DNA of 64,000 nucleotides. Origin: Chloroflexi bacterium TSY. GTDB taxonomy: Bacteria > Chloroflexota > Anaerolineae > Caldilineales > Caldilineaceae. Of the stretch, positions 36,911-46,400 are shown one piece after another (the first letter of the stretch is position 1; each line of letters opens with the position of its first letter). A model generated the notes under the pieces. The model worked only from the letters and a program-made list of their open reading frames with translations, had not been told where the DNA came from and searched no databases. A program made the translations under genes and the position numbers. The DNA lies in assembly GCA_019217005.1 (NCBI GenBank), contig JAHBNG010000074.1, forward strand, positions 7,203-71,202, read 5' to 3'.

Positions 36911-37966
36911 TTACCTCGCATTTCCGCCCAACGCAATCTTCACAACCGTTTCATCACCTAGTCGATAGGTGCCATTCAGGGCCTGGAAACCATCCAACGT
37001 CTTCTCCAAGGGCAACACGTGGCTGACCATATCACCATAAGGATACTCATTTTTTTCAAGGAGGCGCAGACCACGGACAAAATCTTCCGTGCGGCTGCCC
37101 CAGATCGCCTCAAAGCGAAGATTGCGCCGCATCATCAATTGATTAATGTTGAGATCGATTGAGCCCATGTCGACAAAATGTCCGACCTCGACAAAGGTTC
37201 CGCTGTGCCGCACATAACCTAATCCTTCAGGTGTTGCTGGGAGGAACCCTGCACACTCGAAAACCACATCTGCCCCTTTGCCATTTGGCGTATGTGAAAG
37301 AACGATTTCACGCCGTTCATCTACAGAAGGTACCTCTTCGATATTGATGGTGACGTCTGCCCCAAGTCTTTTGGCCAATGCCAGCCGATCAGCCGGACCA
37401 CCGACGACGATCACTTGTGCTGCACCGCTGTGCTTTGCACAATTTGCTGTGACAAGCCCAATCGCGCCGGAGCCCTGTACGATCACTGTATCACCTAACT
37501 TCACATCACCGCGCAACACAGCATGAACACCGACAGTGAATGGCTCCGTGATGACTGCTACCTCGGCCGGGGCTTCAGTTTGTAGAAATACTGTATTGGG
37601 AAGTCCAACGTAGACATAATCACTAAATCCGCCTGTAAAGTCGATGGGATCTCCTGGTGGCTGGAAACCGTAGGCCCCATTGCCATCTGTCCCGGGCTTG
37701 ACGATAATCCGATCGCCTTCGCGAACTGGTCGCCCTACATGATCTGCGGTGACCCCTTGGCCGATTGCTTCAATCACCCCGCACAATTCGTGGCCCAGAA
37801 TGGTCTCGCGTCCGATACCATTTTGCCACATGTGCAAATCTGTTCCACAAATGCCGGACATTTCTTGTCGAAGCAGCAAAGTGCCCGGTGCTGGATCTGG
37901 AACAGGGTACTCACGAATTTCGAATTCTTGGCCGTGAGCAATAACGGAACGTCCTGTTCGTGCCAT
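36911..37966 (-). CDS. Zinc-dependent alcohol dehydrogenase-like oxidoreductase (MDR), paralog 2
   Basis: A 351-residue medium-chain dehydrogenase with C40 (SGICGTDLHMW) and H59-E60 (ILGHELCG) for catalytic zinc and the Rossmann loop VIVQGSGAIGLVTAN. As in its tandem neighbour, the structural zinc cysteines are absent (GTDGNGAYGFQPPGDPIDFTGG in their place). AGGAG precedes ATG 37966 with about 11 bp spacing. The shared features and adjacency to paralog 1 and the FAH-family hydrolase suggest successive oxidations in one degradative pathway. This is inferred from context only. Confidence 0.88.
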   Translation of the reverse strand: MARTGRSVIAHGQEFEIREYPVPDPAPGTLLLRQEMSGICGTDLHMWQNGIGRETILGHELCGVIEAIGQGVTADHVGRPVREGDRIIVKPGTDGNGAYGFQPPGDPIDFTGGFSDYVYVGLPNTVFLQTEAPAEVAVITEPFTVGVHAVLRGDVKLGDTVIVQGSGAIGLVTANCAKHSGAAQVIVVGGPADRLALAKRLGADVTINIEEVPSVDERREIVLSHTPNGKGADVVFECAGFLPATPEGLGYVRHSGTFVEVGHFVDMGSIDLNINQLMMRRNLRFEAIWGSRTEDFVRGLRLLEKNEYPYGDMVSHVLPLEKTLDGFQALNGTYRLGDETVVKIALGGNAR

Positions 37967-38023
37967 AATCTTTATTTCTCCTTTAGAGTTAGTTTAGGAA
38001 CTGGTATTCATTAGAGTAACCAA

Positions 38024-38413
38024 TTATTTTTTCTGATATGGACAATATCCTGGCTTTGGTCCAATTGCAGGATGATTGCGGCATATCTCTGGTCGCTTAT
38101 CATAAATCGTGCAGATTCGACTTTGTGCTTCCAAAAAAATACAGTCCAAGTTGGGACGTCGGGCTAGGGTAAACTTGCCCTGACTCAGATTATAGTGCTC
38201 AATAACGCCTTGTTGCTTCAGCTTCCGTGCTATGCGCTTGAGTCGACCTTGTGCGTCAAATGGATCGACAAGCTCCATCCGGATCAAGTCCTCTAGAGTT
38301 GCTTCTACTGGCATTCGACAACAAAATGATTTGCAATCATCACAAAGCCCCGATCGATATTTTGTCCATGTATCTGTATTGTCGATACTGACGATTGTGG
38401 GTATTGAGGGCAT
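38024..38413 (-). CDS. YkgJ-family cysteine-cluster protein
   Basis: A 129-residue protein with the CxxCxxxCC cluster near the N-terminus (LCDDCKSFCCRM: C24, C27, C31, C32). Further cysteines come later in DCIFLEAQSRICTIYDKRPEICRNHP and YCPYQ, the layout of YkgJ/UPF0153 proteins thought to bind zinc or an iron-sulfur cluster. The function is unknown. The start is set at ATG 38413; a TTG at 38428 would add five residues. It is 57 bp upstream of dehydrogenase 2 on the same strand and may be the first gene of that transcript. Confidence 0.85.
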   Translation of the reverse strand: MPSIPTIVSIDNTDTWTKYRSGLCDDCKSFCCRMPVEATLEDLIRMELVDPFDAQGRLKRIARKLKQQGVIEHYNLSQGKFTLARRPNLDCIFLEAQSRICTIYDKRPEICRNHPAIGPKPGYCPYQKK

Positions 38414-38794
38414 TGGATTCTTTCTCAAGTTGCAAAATGGGTAATGACCTGTTCGTAACGGATCTAATTATAGTGCGGTTGTGATGAAAACAGTAGATTT
38501 CCTTGCTCCTACCGGACGAATCAAACTCCGGTTTTCAAACAGAGCTCTCTTTAGAAGTCCAAGTACAGATAGCTCTTGGGTGGATATTTTGTGCCCTCCA
38601 TACCGTATGTTTGTAGTTGACTAGCCGTTTTCGACGAGGTTCCTCTGCACCACAATTACGTTTTCCTTTAAACTAGAAATTATCACATAGGGCTCAGTTT
38701 AGAAGTGGGTTAATGTGAATCGTGGTGCGTCGAAGACCCTATGCAGATTGATAGCGATAGCGAGTTTTAAGCCTTAAACTTGGAGGTAAATACA
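38414..38794. other. Divergent intergenic region (YkgJ gene / DnaJ-like gene)
   Basis: No gene is supported. Near 38480-38560 the sequence resembles the 29740-29815 hairpin region (GTGATGAAAAC ... CTCCGGTTTTC ... CAGAGC) but with weaker pairing. A good GGAGG Shine-Dalgarno (38782-38786) precedes the DnaJ-like start. Promoters for both divergent genes must lie here, but none is clear by eye. Confidence 0.5.
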
Positions 38795-39181
38795 ATGACA
38801 AATCACTATGCAGTCTTGGATTTGCCCGAAGATGCATCTTTCGAACAAATTCGAGCACAATTCAGACGACTTGTCCGGATTTTTCATCCAGACAGCTTTC
38901 GAGATGAAGTGGACAAGCAATTTGCCGAACGTAAACTCCGGGACATTAATATAGCATACAATGCTTTACTTGAGAATCTAAAGTTTCGAGAAGCCCAAAA
39001 ACAATCACACAACCGAGCGGCAGATACTCATAAATGGCCGAGAAAGCAATCTGTACGAAACACCACGTCAAACCATGAACAGTATACAAAAAATGATCCG
39101 CGCCAACTCTATCTCGTTATGTCTGTATTGCTTTTGACTTTAGGGGGAATTTTGTTTCGCATGATCATGTTGCTCGGATAG
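38795..39181 (+). CDS. Small J-domain protein with C-terminal membrane helix
   Basis: A 128-residue protein. Residues 3-65 are a J-domain (HYAVLDLPEDASFEQIRAQF, then the HPD motif at 31-33 in IFHPDSF). The middle is a charged, unordered linker. Residues about 107-125 (LYLVMSVLLLTLGGILFRM) form one membrane helix near the C-terminus. J-domains stimulate the ATPase of DnaK, so this would recruit Hsp70 to the membrane. The start at ATG 38795 is fixed by GGAGG 8 bp upstream. The IS200/IS605 element begins 9 bp after the stop codon. Confidence 0.85.
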   Translation: MTNHYAVLDLPEDASFEQIRAQFRRLVRIFHPDSFRDEVDKQFAERKLRDINIAYNALLENLKFREAQKQSHNRAADTHKWPRKQSVRNTTSNHEQYTKNDPRQLYLVMSVLLLTLGGILFRMIMLLG

Positions 39182-39189
39182 ACTCAGAC

Positions 39190-39330
39190 TTGACATACTC
39201 CCCATAGATAAATCTAGGGGATTCTAGGGTCAAGCAGCGAGTGCCCGCAACGTGACAGCAGTCACGTCGGGTCTTACATCGCCTAGCCTATGGGAAGATG
39301 CCCCTTCCCGTTGAATATTCAAGGCGGCGT
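39190..39330 (-). ncRNA. Putative omega-RNA (right-end RNA) region of the IS605 element
   Basis: In TnpB systems the guide RNA comes from the 3' end of tnpB plus the right end. Here the 40 bp after the tnpB stop contain a CCCC...GGGG hairpin and end in TCAA. The natural guide would start at 39189 on the minus strand (GTCTGAGTCTATCCGAGC). This is inferred by analogy; the 5' end is unknown. Confidence 0.4.
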
Positions 39331-40387
39331 TCTGGTCGCGGTCGTGGATGACACTACAGCTAGCACAGACCCAACGCCGCTCGCTTAACGCAAGGTTTTG
39401 GTACAGATGACCACAAGCAGAGCAAGTCTTGCTCGAGGGAAAGAACCGATCGACGTATCCAACGAGTTTGCCTTTGCACTGGGCAACATATTCAAGGATG
39501 CCCATGAACTCACTGTGGGCCAAGTCGCTAATCTTGCGACCCCACAAGGCTTGCATTCCCTTCATGGTCAGGTCTTCGAAGAAAAGATAGTCGTATTGAT
39601 CAGTCAGACGATGTGCCAACTTGAAAAACCAGTCACGGCGCTGATTGACAATCTTCTTGTGGATGCGCGCCACTTTGGCCTTTGCCCTGCGCCACCCAGT
39701 GGAAAACTGGACCTTGCGCGACAACGCGCGTTGCGCCTGTCTCAACTCGTCGAGAGACTGTTTCAGGAAAAGGGGCGAATCGATGGTGCTTCCATCCGAT
39801 GCGGTCAAGAAGGTTTTGAGACCGAAGTCGAAGCAAACGGAGATGTGACCTTGCCTGTTGGGGACTTCGATTTCTTCTTGGACCACGAAATAGAGATAGA
39901 GGTTGCCGAGCGAATCGCGCTTGATGGTGACAGTTTTGACATGCGTCGGAATTTTGCGCGACTTGCTGAACTTGAAAACACGCCCCTGAATGCGGATTCT
40001 GTTGCCGCCCAGCAGTTTCCTGCCAGCTTGCTTCAAGGTGAAGCTCGTGTACTTCTTGACTTTTTTGAACTGGGGCGGGGCGGTCTTGATGCCTGCTTTG
40101 AGATTACGAAAGAAGAGTTTGTACGCACGGTCGATGCGCTGCACGATATCTTGAATCGCCTGAGAACCAACCATGTTCCAAAACGCGTACTTGTCCAGCT
40201 TTTTGAGCTTGGTGATGTGCTTCATCAACTGGTTGGCGTTCAGGTGTTTGCCCGTCAAGCGATAGTAGCGTCGGTGCAGCGCAATGCAGTGGTTGTAGAT
40301 GATGCCCGCCACGTCAATCTGCTGGTGCAAGTGCCTATTCTGTTTGCTGCGATAGAGCTTGTATTTGTAGGTGCGGGTGATGACCAT
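39230..40387 (-). CDS. tnpB: TnpB RNA-guided nuclease (IS605 OrfB)
   Basis: A 385-residue protein with an intact RuvC-like active site: D187 (CFDFGLKTFLTASDG), E271 (YLFFEDLTMKGM) and the C-terminal HDRDQNAALNI with D349/D351. The zinc finger is C322-x2-C325 and C341-x2-C344 (KTCSACGHLYQN, WVCASCS). The N-terminal helix-turn-helix/WED part starts MVITRTYKYKLYRSKQ. TnpB of this type is an omega-RNA-guided DNA endonuclease that helps keep the element at its donor site. The start is placed at ATG 40387, which overlaps the tnpA stop (TAATG). No frameshift was found, so it is a plausible active nuclease. Confidence 0.93.
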   Translation of the reverse strand: MVITRTYKYKLYRSKQNRHLHQQIDVAGIIYNHCIALHRRYYRLTGKHLNANQLMKHITKLKKLDKYAFWNMVGSQAIQDIVQRIDRAYKLFFRNLKAGIKTAPPQFKKVKKYTSFTLKQAGRKLLGGNRIRIQGRVFKFSKSRKIPTHVKTVTIKRDSLGNLYLYFVVQEEIEVPNRQGHISVCFDFGLKTFLTASDGSTIDSPLFLKQSLDELRQAQRALSRKVQFSTGWRRAKAKVARIHKKIVNQRRDWFFKLAHRLTDQYDYLFFEDLTMKGMQALWGRKISDLAHSEFMGILEYVAQCKGKLVGYVDRFFPSSKTCSACGHLYQNLALSERRWVCASCSVIHDRDQNAALNIQREGASSHRLGDVRPDVTAVTLRALAA

Positions 40388-40785
40388 TACTTGCTCTTTT
40401 GGTCTCGAATGTATTTTTTGATGATTTCTATCGTTGCCCCACCTGTGGTCAAGATACAAGCAGAGTTTGTCCATAGCGTCGGCAATCTACTTTTCAGGTG
40501 GGGAAATTCTTGGCGTAGCAAGCGAGAAGATGTGCCCTTGATCCGTTTGACAATTTTGTATATGCCAAATTGTGGATCGCAATCGATTACCACATGGACG
40601 TGATCCGGCATGACTTCCATTTCTTCGACATCAAAAGCAAGTTGGTCGGACAGCTGCAGAATGATTTCTTTCAATCTCTCGTCGACGCCGTCAACGAGCA
40701 CTTTTCTGCGATACTTTGGGCACCAGACAACGTGGTACTGACAGCTATAGACAATATTCTTGTTCGACTTGTATTTTCTCGCCAC
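40387..40785 (-). CDS. tnpA: IS200-type Y1 HUH transposase TnpA
   Basis: A 132-residue protein of the single-tyrosine HUH family that cuts and rejoins single-stranded DNA hairpins. The HUH motif is H62-V-H64 in VMPDHVHVVID. The nucleophile is expected to be Y125 in IEIIKKYIRDQ. The start (ARKYKSNKNIVYSCQYHVVWCPKYR) is typical. The usual aromatic pair before TTGGA is replaced by AC (NSACILTTGGA), a small deviation. It overlaps tnpB by one base and has its own likely promoter. Confidence 0.92.
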   Translation of the reverse strand: MARKYKSNKNIVYSCQYHVVWCPKYRRKVLVDGVDERLKEIILQLSDQLAFDVEEMEVMPDHVHVVIDCDPQFGIYKIVKRIKGTSSRLLRQEFPHLKSRLPTLWTNSACILTTGGATIEIIKKYIRDQKSK

Positions 40786-40791
40786 AGAAAC

Positions 40792-40820
40792 ATTATATAG
40801 TATTGTGCTATATAACTCAA
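40792..40820 (-). promoter_or_regulatory. Predicted promoter of tnpA
   Basis: On the minus strand TTGAGT (40820-40815) and TATAAT (40797-40792) are 17 bp apart, directly upstream of the tnpA start at 40785. Confidence 0.55.
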
Positions 40821-40955
40821 TACCACGAGTGTTACAATCATCTTACATCGGAAGTGATTCGCCCTGACCAAAGGTCAGCCAGAGAGGGAAAATTTCATCC
40901 CCATCGTTAAAACCAGGGGCTTTCATTTTCCCCCTCTGAACTCCCCCTGTTTTCG

Positions 40956-41443
40956 GTAAAGTTCAGTTAACCTTGACGGTTATGTTCGTGCCGTTTGTTA
41001 TTCCCAGCGCGCAACCCAGACATCCCAAATGGACTAAAAAGCGAACCTTTAGAGTAAGAGCTCCCGGTCCATTTCGGGATTGTTTCGCCCGTTTTGTTCA
41101 CTTGTTCCACGAACGAAATTCAGAAGAGATACGGAGGGTTCATTGAATCTCATTAGTCTGATTTCCAACCTTTAATCGTACGTTGTAAATGAGATATTGC
41201 GTACGGATTTTAGGCGAAACTGATGATTTGTACTATACTTCACCATAATCCGCTCAGATAACTTTGGTTCTTCCGGAATACAGGGGTGTAACTTCCCGGA
41301 CACGCTTTGTATGTAATGGCAGTTCCAAAAGGGCGCGTTGAAGAAGAACTGATAGAGAGAACCAGCAGCGTGTTATGTCAACATATAGATGAGGACAAAG
41401 GCAAGGAACCCAAAGGCGATACATAGTAAAAAATTAGAAGCAA
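40956..41443. other. Intergenic region between the IS605 element and the IS110 remnant
   Basis: No clear gene. An imperfect inverted repeat (ATCCCAAATGGA near 41020 and TCCATTTCGGGAT near 41076) is present. A 36-codon frame at 41316-41426 (MAVPKGRVEEELIERTSS...) has no recognisable similarity and no good ribosome-binding site, so it is not called. Part of this stretch may be the end of the IS110 element, whose boundary was not found. Confidence 0.5.
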
Positions 41444-42668
41444 TTAAGCGATAGGTTGGCGACGATGGGCTCGTTGCTGCAAATGGAAAGATTCATCATA
41501 AGGTTTCTTGTCTTGCCACAATTTCCAAATGATGCAAATCCAGCGATTAGCGAGAGTGCGATCAGCATGACTCTTTTTTGAGACCGCGTTGGCGAGCGGC
41601 GGTGTAAAAAAGCAGCGGCCCAAGAAGACTCTTTGCGGGAGCAGCGAGCAAATTGCTGAGTAAAATAACGAAAGTCGTGATCGCAAGCTCTGCGGAAATG
41701 AACGGTTCTGACTTTGCCACTTTGTTTGGTGACAGGACAGGTTCCCGCCAGAGACTGAAGGCTCATGGGAGAGGGAAAGCGTTTCCTGTCTTCGCCAAAC
41801 TTGACCAGAAGACTGGGAGCTAAAAGCTGGCCAGCACCAGGTAAAGAAGCAAAGATATGCTGATCCGGATGTTGCAGAAAAAGTGACTGTAACTGGTCAA
41901 GGGTCTCTTGTTCATAGCGCAGTGCAAGCAAAAGACATTCAGCCAGCTGAAGAGCTTCTCTCGTTGATACGCTGGCACAAATGCAGGAGCTGATGTGGGA
42001 TAAGTGGCGGTTAACTTATCATAACAAGTGACCCATTTACGGGGTTGCGTATGTCGGTGCTGCTTGAGAAACTCTTGGAAGCCTTCATAGGTGGAGTTGC
42101 GCACATGCTCTGGCGTTGGATAGGTCAGAACCAGGTGGCAGGCAATCCGAGAAGGCCAGTTGCTGAAGACCTCAAGCAGCGCCGGATGGTAACGCAACAG
42201 GCAAGCGCGCAGACGGTTGGATAAGGCCACAGTCTCTTTGGTCCAGTATTGTGTGGCACTGCTGACCACTCGCATCTGCTGGAGTAATTCACTGCCAGGT
42301 GACCAAGGATAAAATCGATGGACATCGGTCCGCAACAAATCTGCTATCACATAGGCATCACTCTTATCATTATGCGCACCACTTTGACTATAGCGCTCCC
42401 GACTCTTGTTCACCACATTCGGCGGCACCACATAGACATTCTTGTACCCGCTCGACCAGAGATAATCAATCAGCAAATTATGCGCTGTTTCCAGTCCCAC
42501 TGTCACTTCATCATGGCTCGCTCCTGTCTTCTTTCTCATTTCTTCAATTTGGCGAAATCCCTTCTGGCTATGCTCTATCTGCGCATAGCCCAGCGCTCGT
42601 CCTGTCTCATCCAACATCATCACATCATGTTTCTTTTCACTCCAGTCGATTCCCATTTTCACTTTCAT
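41444..42668 (-). pseudogene. IS110-family transposase (frameshifted)
   Basis: The N-terminal frame (42668 downwards, MKVKMGIDWSEKKHDV) carries the DEDD RuvC-like residues: D in GIDWSEKKHD, E in VGLETAHNLL and the aspartates of NDKSDAYVIADLL. The second part (ASLPGAGQLLAPSLLVKFGED, then SLAGTCPVTKQSGK with the serine of the Tnp domain) is in another frame, after a one-base slip near 41957. A third part (KKSHADRTLANRWICIIWKLWQ ... KKPYDESFHLQQR) follows a slip in a six-T run at 41574-41579 and ends at 41444. A strong GGAGG precedes the ATG. The reconstructed length is about 407 residues, normal for IS110. As written it is inactive. Confidence 0.85.
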
Positions 42669-43424
42669 CTTGGACCTCCTCTCCCGTATCGCCTGAGCTC
42701 CTCAACTTTGGACGCTGTTTTCCGTTTTCCTGTTATGGCACTCGAGGTGCTGCACGCTTTCGACGTTGCACGGCGTCGACCTGGCGGACTGTCCGGGAAG
42801 GGCGGTCGCACCGCTCGAAGAGGTTGGTCCTTTTTGCCAGGTCGAGAGTCCAATAAGTTTCGGCTTTCCTTGCTTTTGCCTTCCCTTATTTTATCTCCCT
42901 TTCCTATATTACCTAACAGGAAGAGGTCAGGCATGAAGTCGTCAACGAAACTGTTCTTGACCTCTTCCGGGAAGTTCGCGGCATTTCTTTGTCAACCCCC
43001 TGAGATCCTGACGAGCCACAACTTTTAAGGTATTGAAGCAGAAAAAGTCCCCTTTGTCCAGTTAATCAATTCATCGATTTCTCTTTTCTTTCGCTGGTCA
43101 CGGCATCGCACTAGATAATGATGACAGCCCCGACGGCTATCTGGTCCCACAAGACGCCCAACAACAGAATGACGATAGTTTTCTGCCCGTACAGTGTATA
43201 TGGGTTAGCGAATCTTTCTGTACTTCAAGCGCAGAAATGGTCGTCAATATCCTTCTGCAAGAACAATCACCTTTGGTCTTGAATTCTAACATTTATTTTG
43301 ATAATATATACATACACGTTGATGGAGATTATGTTAAGAGTTGCCTCTACGAACGGTAAGGACACCCAGTTCTAGTTCATTCCCTACAAGAGACTGCTTG
43401 TGCAAGGATAAGGGAAAGTCAAAA
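42669..43424. other. Non-coding region upstream of the IS110 remnant and of the beta-helix gene
   Basis: No gene is supported. The first 350 bp are the 5' non-coding end of the IS110 element, where members of this family encode a bridge RNA. An 11-bp perfect stem, GGAAGAGGTCA (42919-42929) and TGACCTCTTCC (42958-42968), is visible there. From about 43050 to 43424 nothing certain was seen; it must hold the promoter of the gene starting at 43425 (GGATAAGGGA lies 8-17 bp before its ATG). Confidence 0.5.
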
Positions 43425-46400
43425 ATGAAAAGATCACGACGTTGGCTCACGCTATTGATAGTGGTTGTTACTATTGTAGTTGCATTTCGACTTTCGTTGG
43501 CGAGGCCCTCAACGCTCGCCGTAGCACAAACTATACCACAGGCTCAGTAGATCCAAATTTCAGGTTTTGAGAGAGAATTCTGGCTAAACAGTTGACATAA
43601 ATACAAATTTGCCGGTCGATATCTAGTTTTTGCGTTAGATTTGGGCGATTTTCAGATATGAAATAGGTTGTTTTCTGTAACCGAAATCTGAATAAATGAC
43701 TCCAAAATCCCTGCAATCTCGACTGAAAATCGCCAAAAACGCCAAATTTGGATCTACTGAGCCTACAAAAGGAGCAGTCTTTGTTGTGAACTCGACTGCC
43801 GATGAGCCAGATGCTGATCTTGGAGATGGCATCTGTGCAATTTCGTCCGACACTAACCTGTGTACATTGCGAGCAGCCATTGAGCAGGCCAACGCTTTGA
43901 GCGGATTAGACGAAATCAGCTTTTCGCTGACGCTTCCCGTCACAATTGGCTTGGACAATGAAATCGTAATTGCCGATAGCGTAACCATCAACGGCCCTGG
44001 TGCAGAGCAGTTGACGATTGTTAACCGCAGTGAGTTTGATGATAACAACACAGCCGGTGCCCGCAACGTATTTCGGCATTTTTCTATCCGACTGCCCAAC
44101 GACCCACGAGAAAGTACGGTCACTATCTCGCAGCTGACGTTGGCAAATGGAAAATCTCGGAACGGCAACAGTGGCGGTTCTATTCGTTTTGAATTTAACC
44201 GCTCTCCTGAAAGTAGTACCGGTGTAAGTCAAACGCTCAATCTCGACTCTGTCGTCTTTCGCAATAATCGCGTTGCCGGAGGCGTGGGTGGCGCACTCTA
44301 CGCGCGCGGTAACCGTACAGCAGTAGTCGCCGTCAACATCACAGATTCAACTTTTTCTGAGAATCAAGCGGACGATGATCACGGAGGAGCAATCTATGTT
44401 GAGCAAGGCTGGCTAACGCTCGCAGGCACTACTCTCCGTGGCAATCGTGCGGGCACCGATGGCGGCGCTTTAGTTATAGATAATATCGCCGACGTTACGA
44501 TATCTAACAGTGTCTTCGAAAACAACCAAGCAACAAAAGATGGTGGCGCGATTGCCAATTATGGCGGCAACGTTACCATTACCGGTAGCCAGCTCCGGAG
44601 TAATCAAGCAGACGAGGACGGTGGCGCAATCTACAATACCCCCTTGGGATCAGTGGACAGCGCGCTGACCTTGAGAAACAGCAGTATCCTGACGGGTAAC
44701 CAGGCAGGCGGATTTGGCGGTGCAATCTACAACGGCTCAGGTATCGTAACGACCACCGTGACGGTTGCTGACAGCTCGATTATTTCCAATAGTGCAGGAA
44801 ACTCTGGTGGCGGAATCTACAGTACGGCTACGGGCGATTCGGGCATCACGGGAATCACCCATAATATTGTGAATGTGTTAGAGGGCTCACAGCTCAACAG
44901 AAACCGTACCGCCGGTTCAGGAGGAGCCATCTATGTTGAGGACGGCGCGCTAGATGTCAATAAAGGCGTTCTGCTTGAAAATCGGGTAGTGAACCAATCG
45001 GATACATTGGGTGGGGGAGCCATTGCGTCCACACGAAGTCTCGTTCGGATTAACGACAGCATTTTTGATGGTAATGTTGCTGACTTCAGGGATGGCGGAG
45101 CGATCAGCACGCAAACCAGCCGTGTGGAAATCACAGCAAGTGAATTTATAAGCAATACTGCACTCATGGGCGGAGCGTTAAGTTGCTGGACAAACGCCTT
45201 GAATTTGTCAGTTATGAATCTGTCGCTCACGGACACCCACTTCAATAACAATTCAAGTACTGTCGGCGGTGCGCTTGCGCTGAATAGTTGCATGTGGGAG
45301 GCATCCGATGTTCGCATAGAAAACAATGCAGCAGTGAGCGATGGGCGGTTGGATGGCCTTGGAGGCCGCGGGGGTGGAATCATGAGTTTTAGCAGTATTG
45401 GCGTTATAACAGACACAATTTTGTCTGGCAATCAAGCGAGTGATGGAATGGGTGGTGCCATCCACATCAGCAATTTTAGTTTCGCCCAAGTTGCGGCCAG
45501 TGAGTCGGATGGTGGCATTAGTAGACTCGACATTGTCACCAGCACGCTAGAGAGCAACAGTGCTGGCATGTACGGTGGTGCCATCTTAAGTCAAGCGTCG
45601 AGACTCACCATTATCGGAAGCTGGCTCAATAACAACACAGTTAGTTCTTTTCCTATGACTGAAACATTCGCGTTTCCTCCCAGTGGTGGCGGCGCGGTCT
45701 TCAACGCTGGTCCACTGAATATCATTGACAGTACGATCAGTGGCAATGATGGCGGCACCGTAGGTGGAGCCATTGCAAATACAGCCGATGAGGTCTTTGT
45801 GACCAACAGTACCATTAGCGGCAACAGAGCAGACAGGCAAGGTGGGGCCGTGTATAATTTGGGTGTCTTGCCAAACATTTCCGCTACCATAACGATTGTC
45901 AATAGCACAATAACTCGCAATCGTTCAGATATCGGCAGCGGCATATTTAACACCTTGGCTCTTGATGTGCCCGACGATATCGCGGCATCTGTAGAGATTG
46001 CCAGCACCATCCTGGCAGGCAATACGGGTGAGGGCAGAGCCAGTGAGTGTGTGAATGAGACAAGAAACACAGGTCTTGCACCAACAGTCGTTTCGGCAGG
46101 CTTCAACCTCACGACAATCGATGAAGGCAGCAACTGTACATTTGATGGACCTGGTGACCAAATTTTGCCTGGTGACCAAATATTCAATTCTGTACTCAAT
46201 CCAAACCTGGCCGACAACGGTGGCCCAAGTGTAACCCATGCCCTGTTACCAGGCAGCCCTGCCATCGACCATATTCCTCTGGACACAAACGGATGTGGCT
46301 TTACTATCGATGCGGATCAACGCGGCGTGCGGCGTCCATTCGGTCTGAGATGTGATGTCGGTGCCTACGAAGCGATAGAAGCCGCCCTATCAATTTCTAA

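Larger units (their letters stand above)
39190..40955 (-). mobile_element. IS200/IS605-family element with tnpA and tnpB
   Basis: An apparently complete IS605-type element of about 1.77 kb, read on the minus strand: left end at 40955, tnpA, tnpB, right end at 39190. Outside the left end is the tetranucleotide TTAC (within CTTTAC, plus-strand GTAA at 40956-40959), the type of target used by IS605/IS608. The right end finishes with TCAA (plus-strand TTGA at 39190-39193). Both ends hold the expected subterminal hairpins: CCCCATAGATAAATCTAGGGG near the right end and GCCCCTGGTTTTAACGATGGGG near the left end. There are no terminal inverted repeats, as expected. The exact boundaries are inferred from these motifs. 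Confidence 0.85.

Noticed and set aside
39398..40603. A 401-codon plus-strand frame over the IS605 element
   Set aside because: It runs antisense to tnpB and tnpA, which have full family motifs; its translation shows no domain and it has no ribosome-binding site.
41316..41426. 36-codon frame MAVPKGRVEEELIER...
   Set aside because: No good ribosome-binding site, no recognisable relative, and it lies in likely IS-end debris.
43543..43761. TA target-site duplication (IS630/mariner-like) for the 219-bp MITE
   Set aside because: Reading frames of the interrupted gene require a net insertion of 214 bp. A TA model gives 207 bp and leaves a stop codon at the join.
44931..46286. Long minus-strand frames inside the beta-helix gene
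   Set aside because: Ser/Pro/Leu-rich mirror of the Gly/Asn-rich beta-helix repeats; no independent support.
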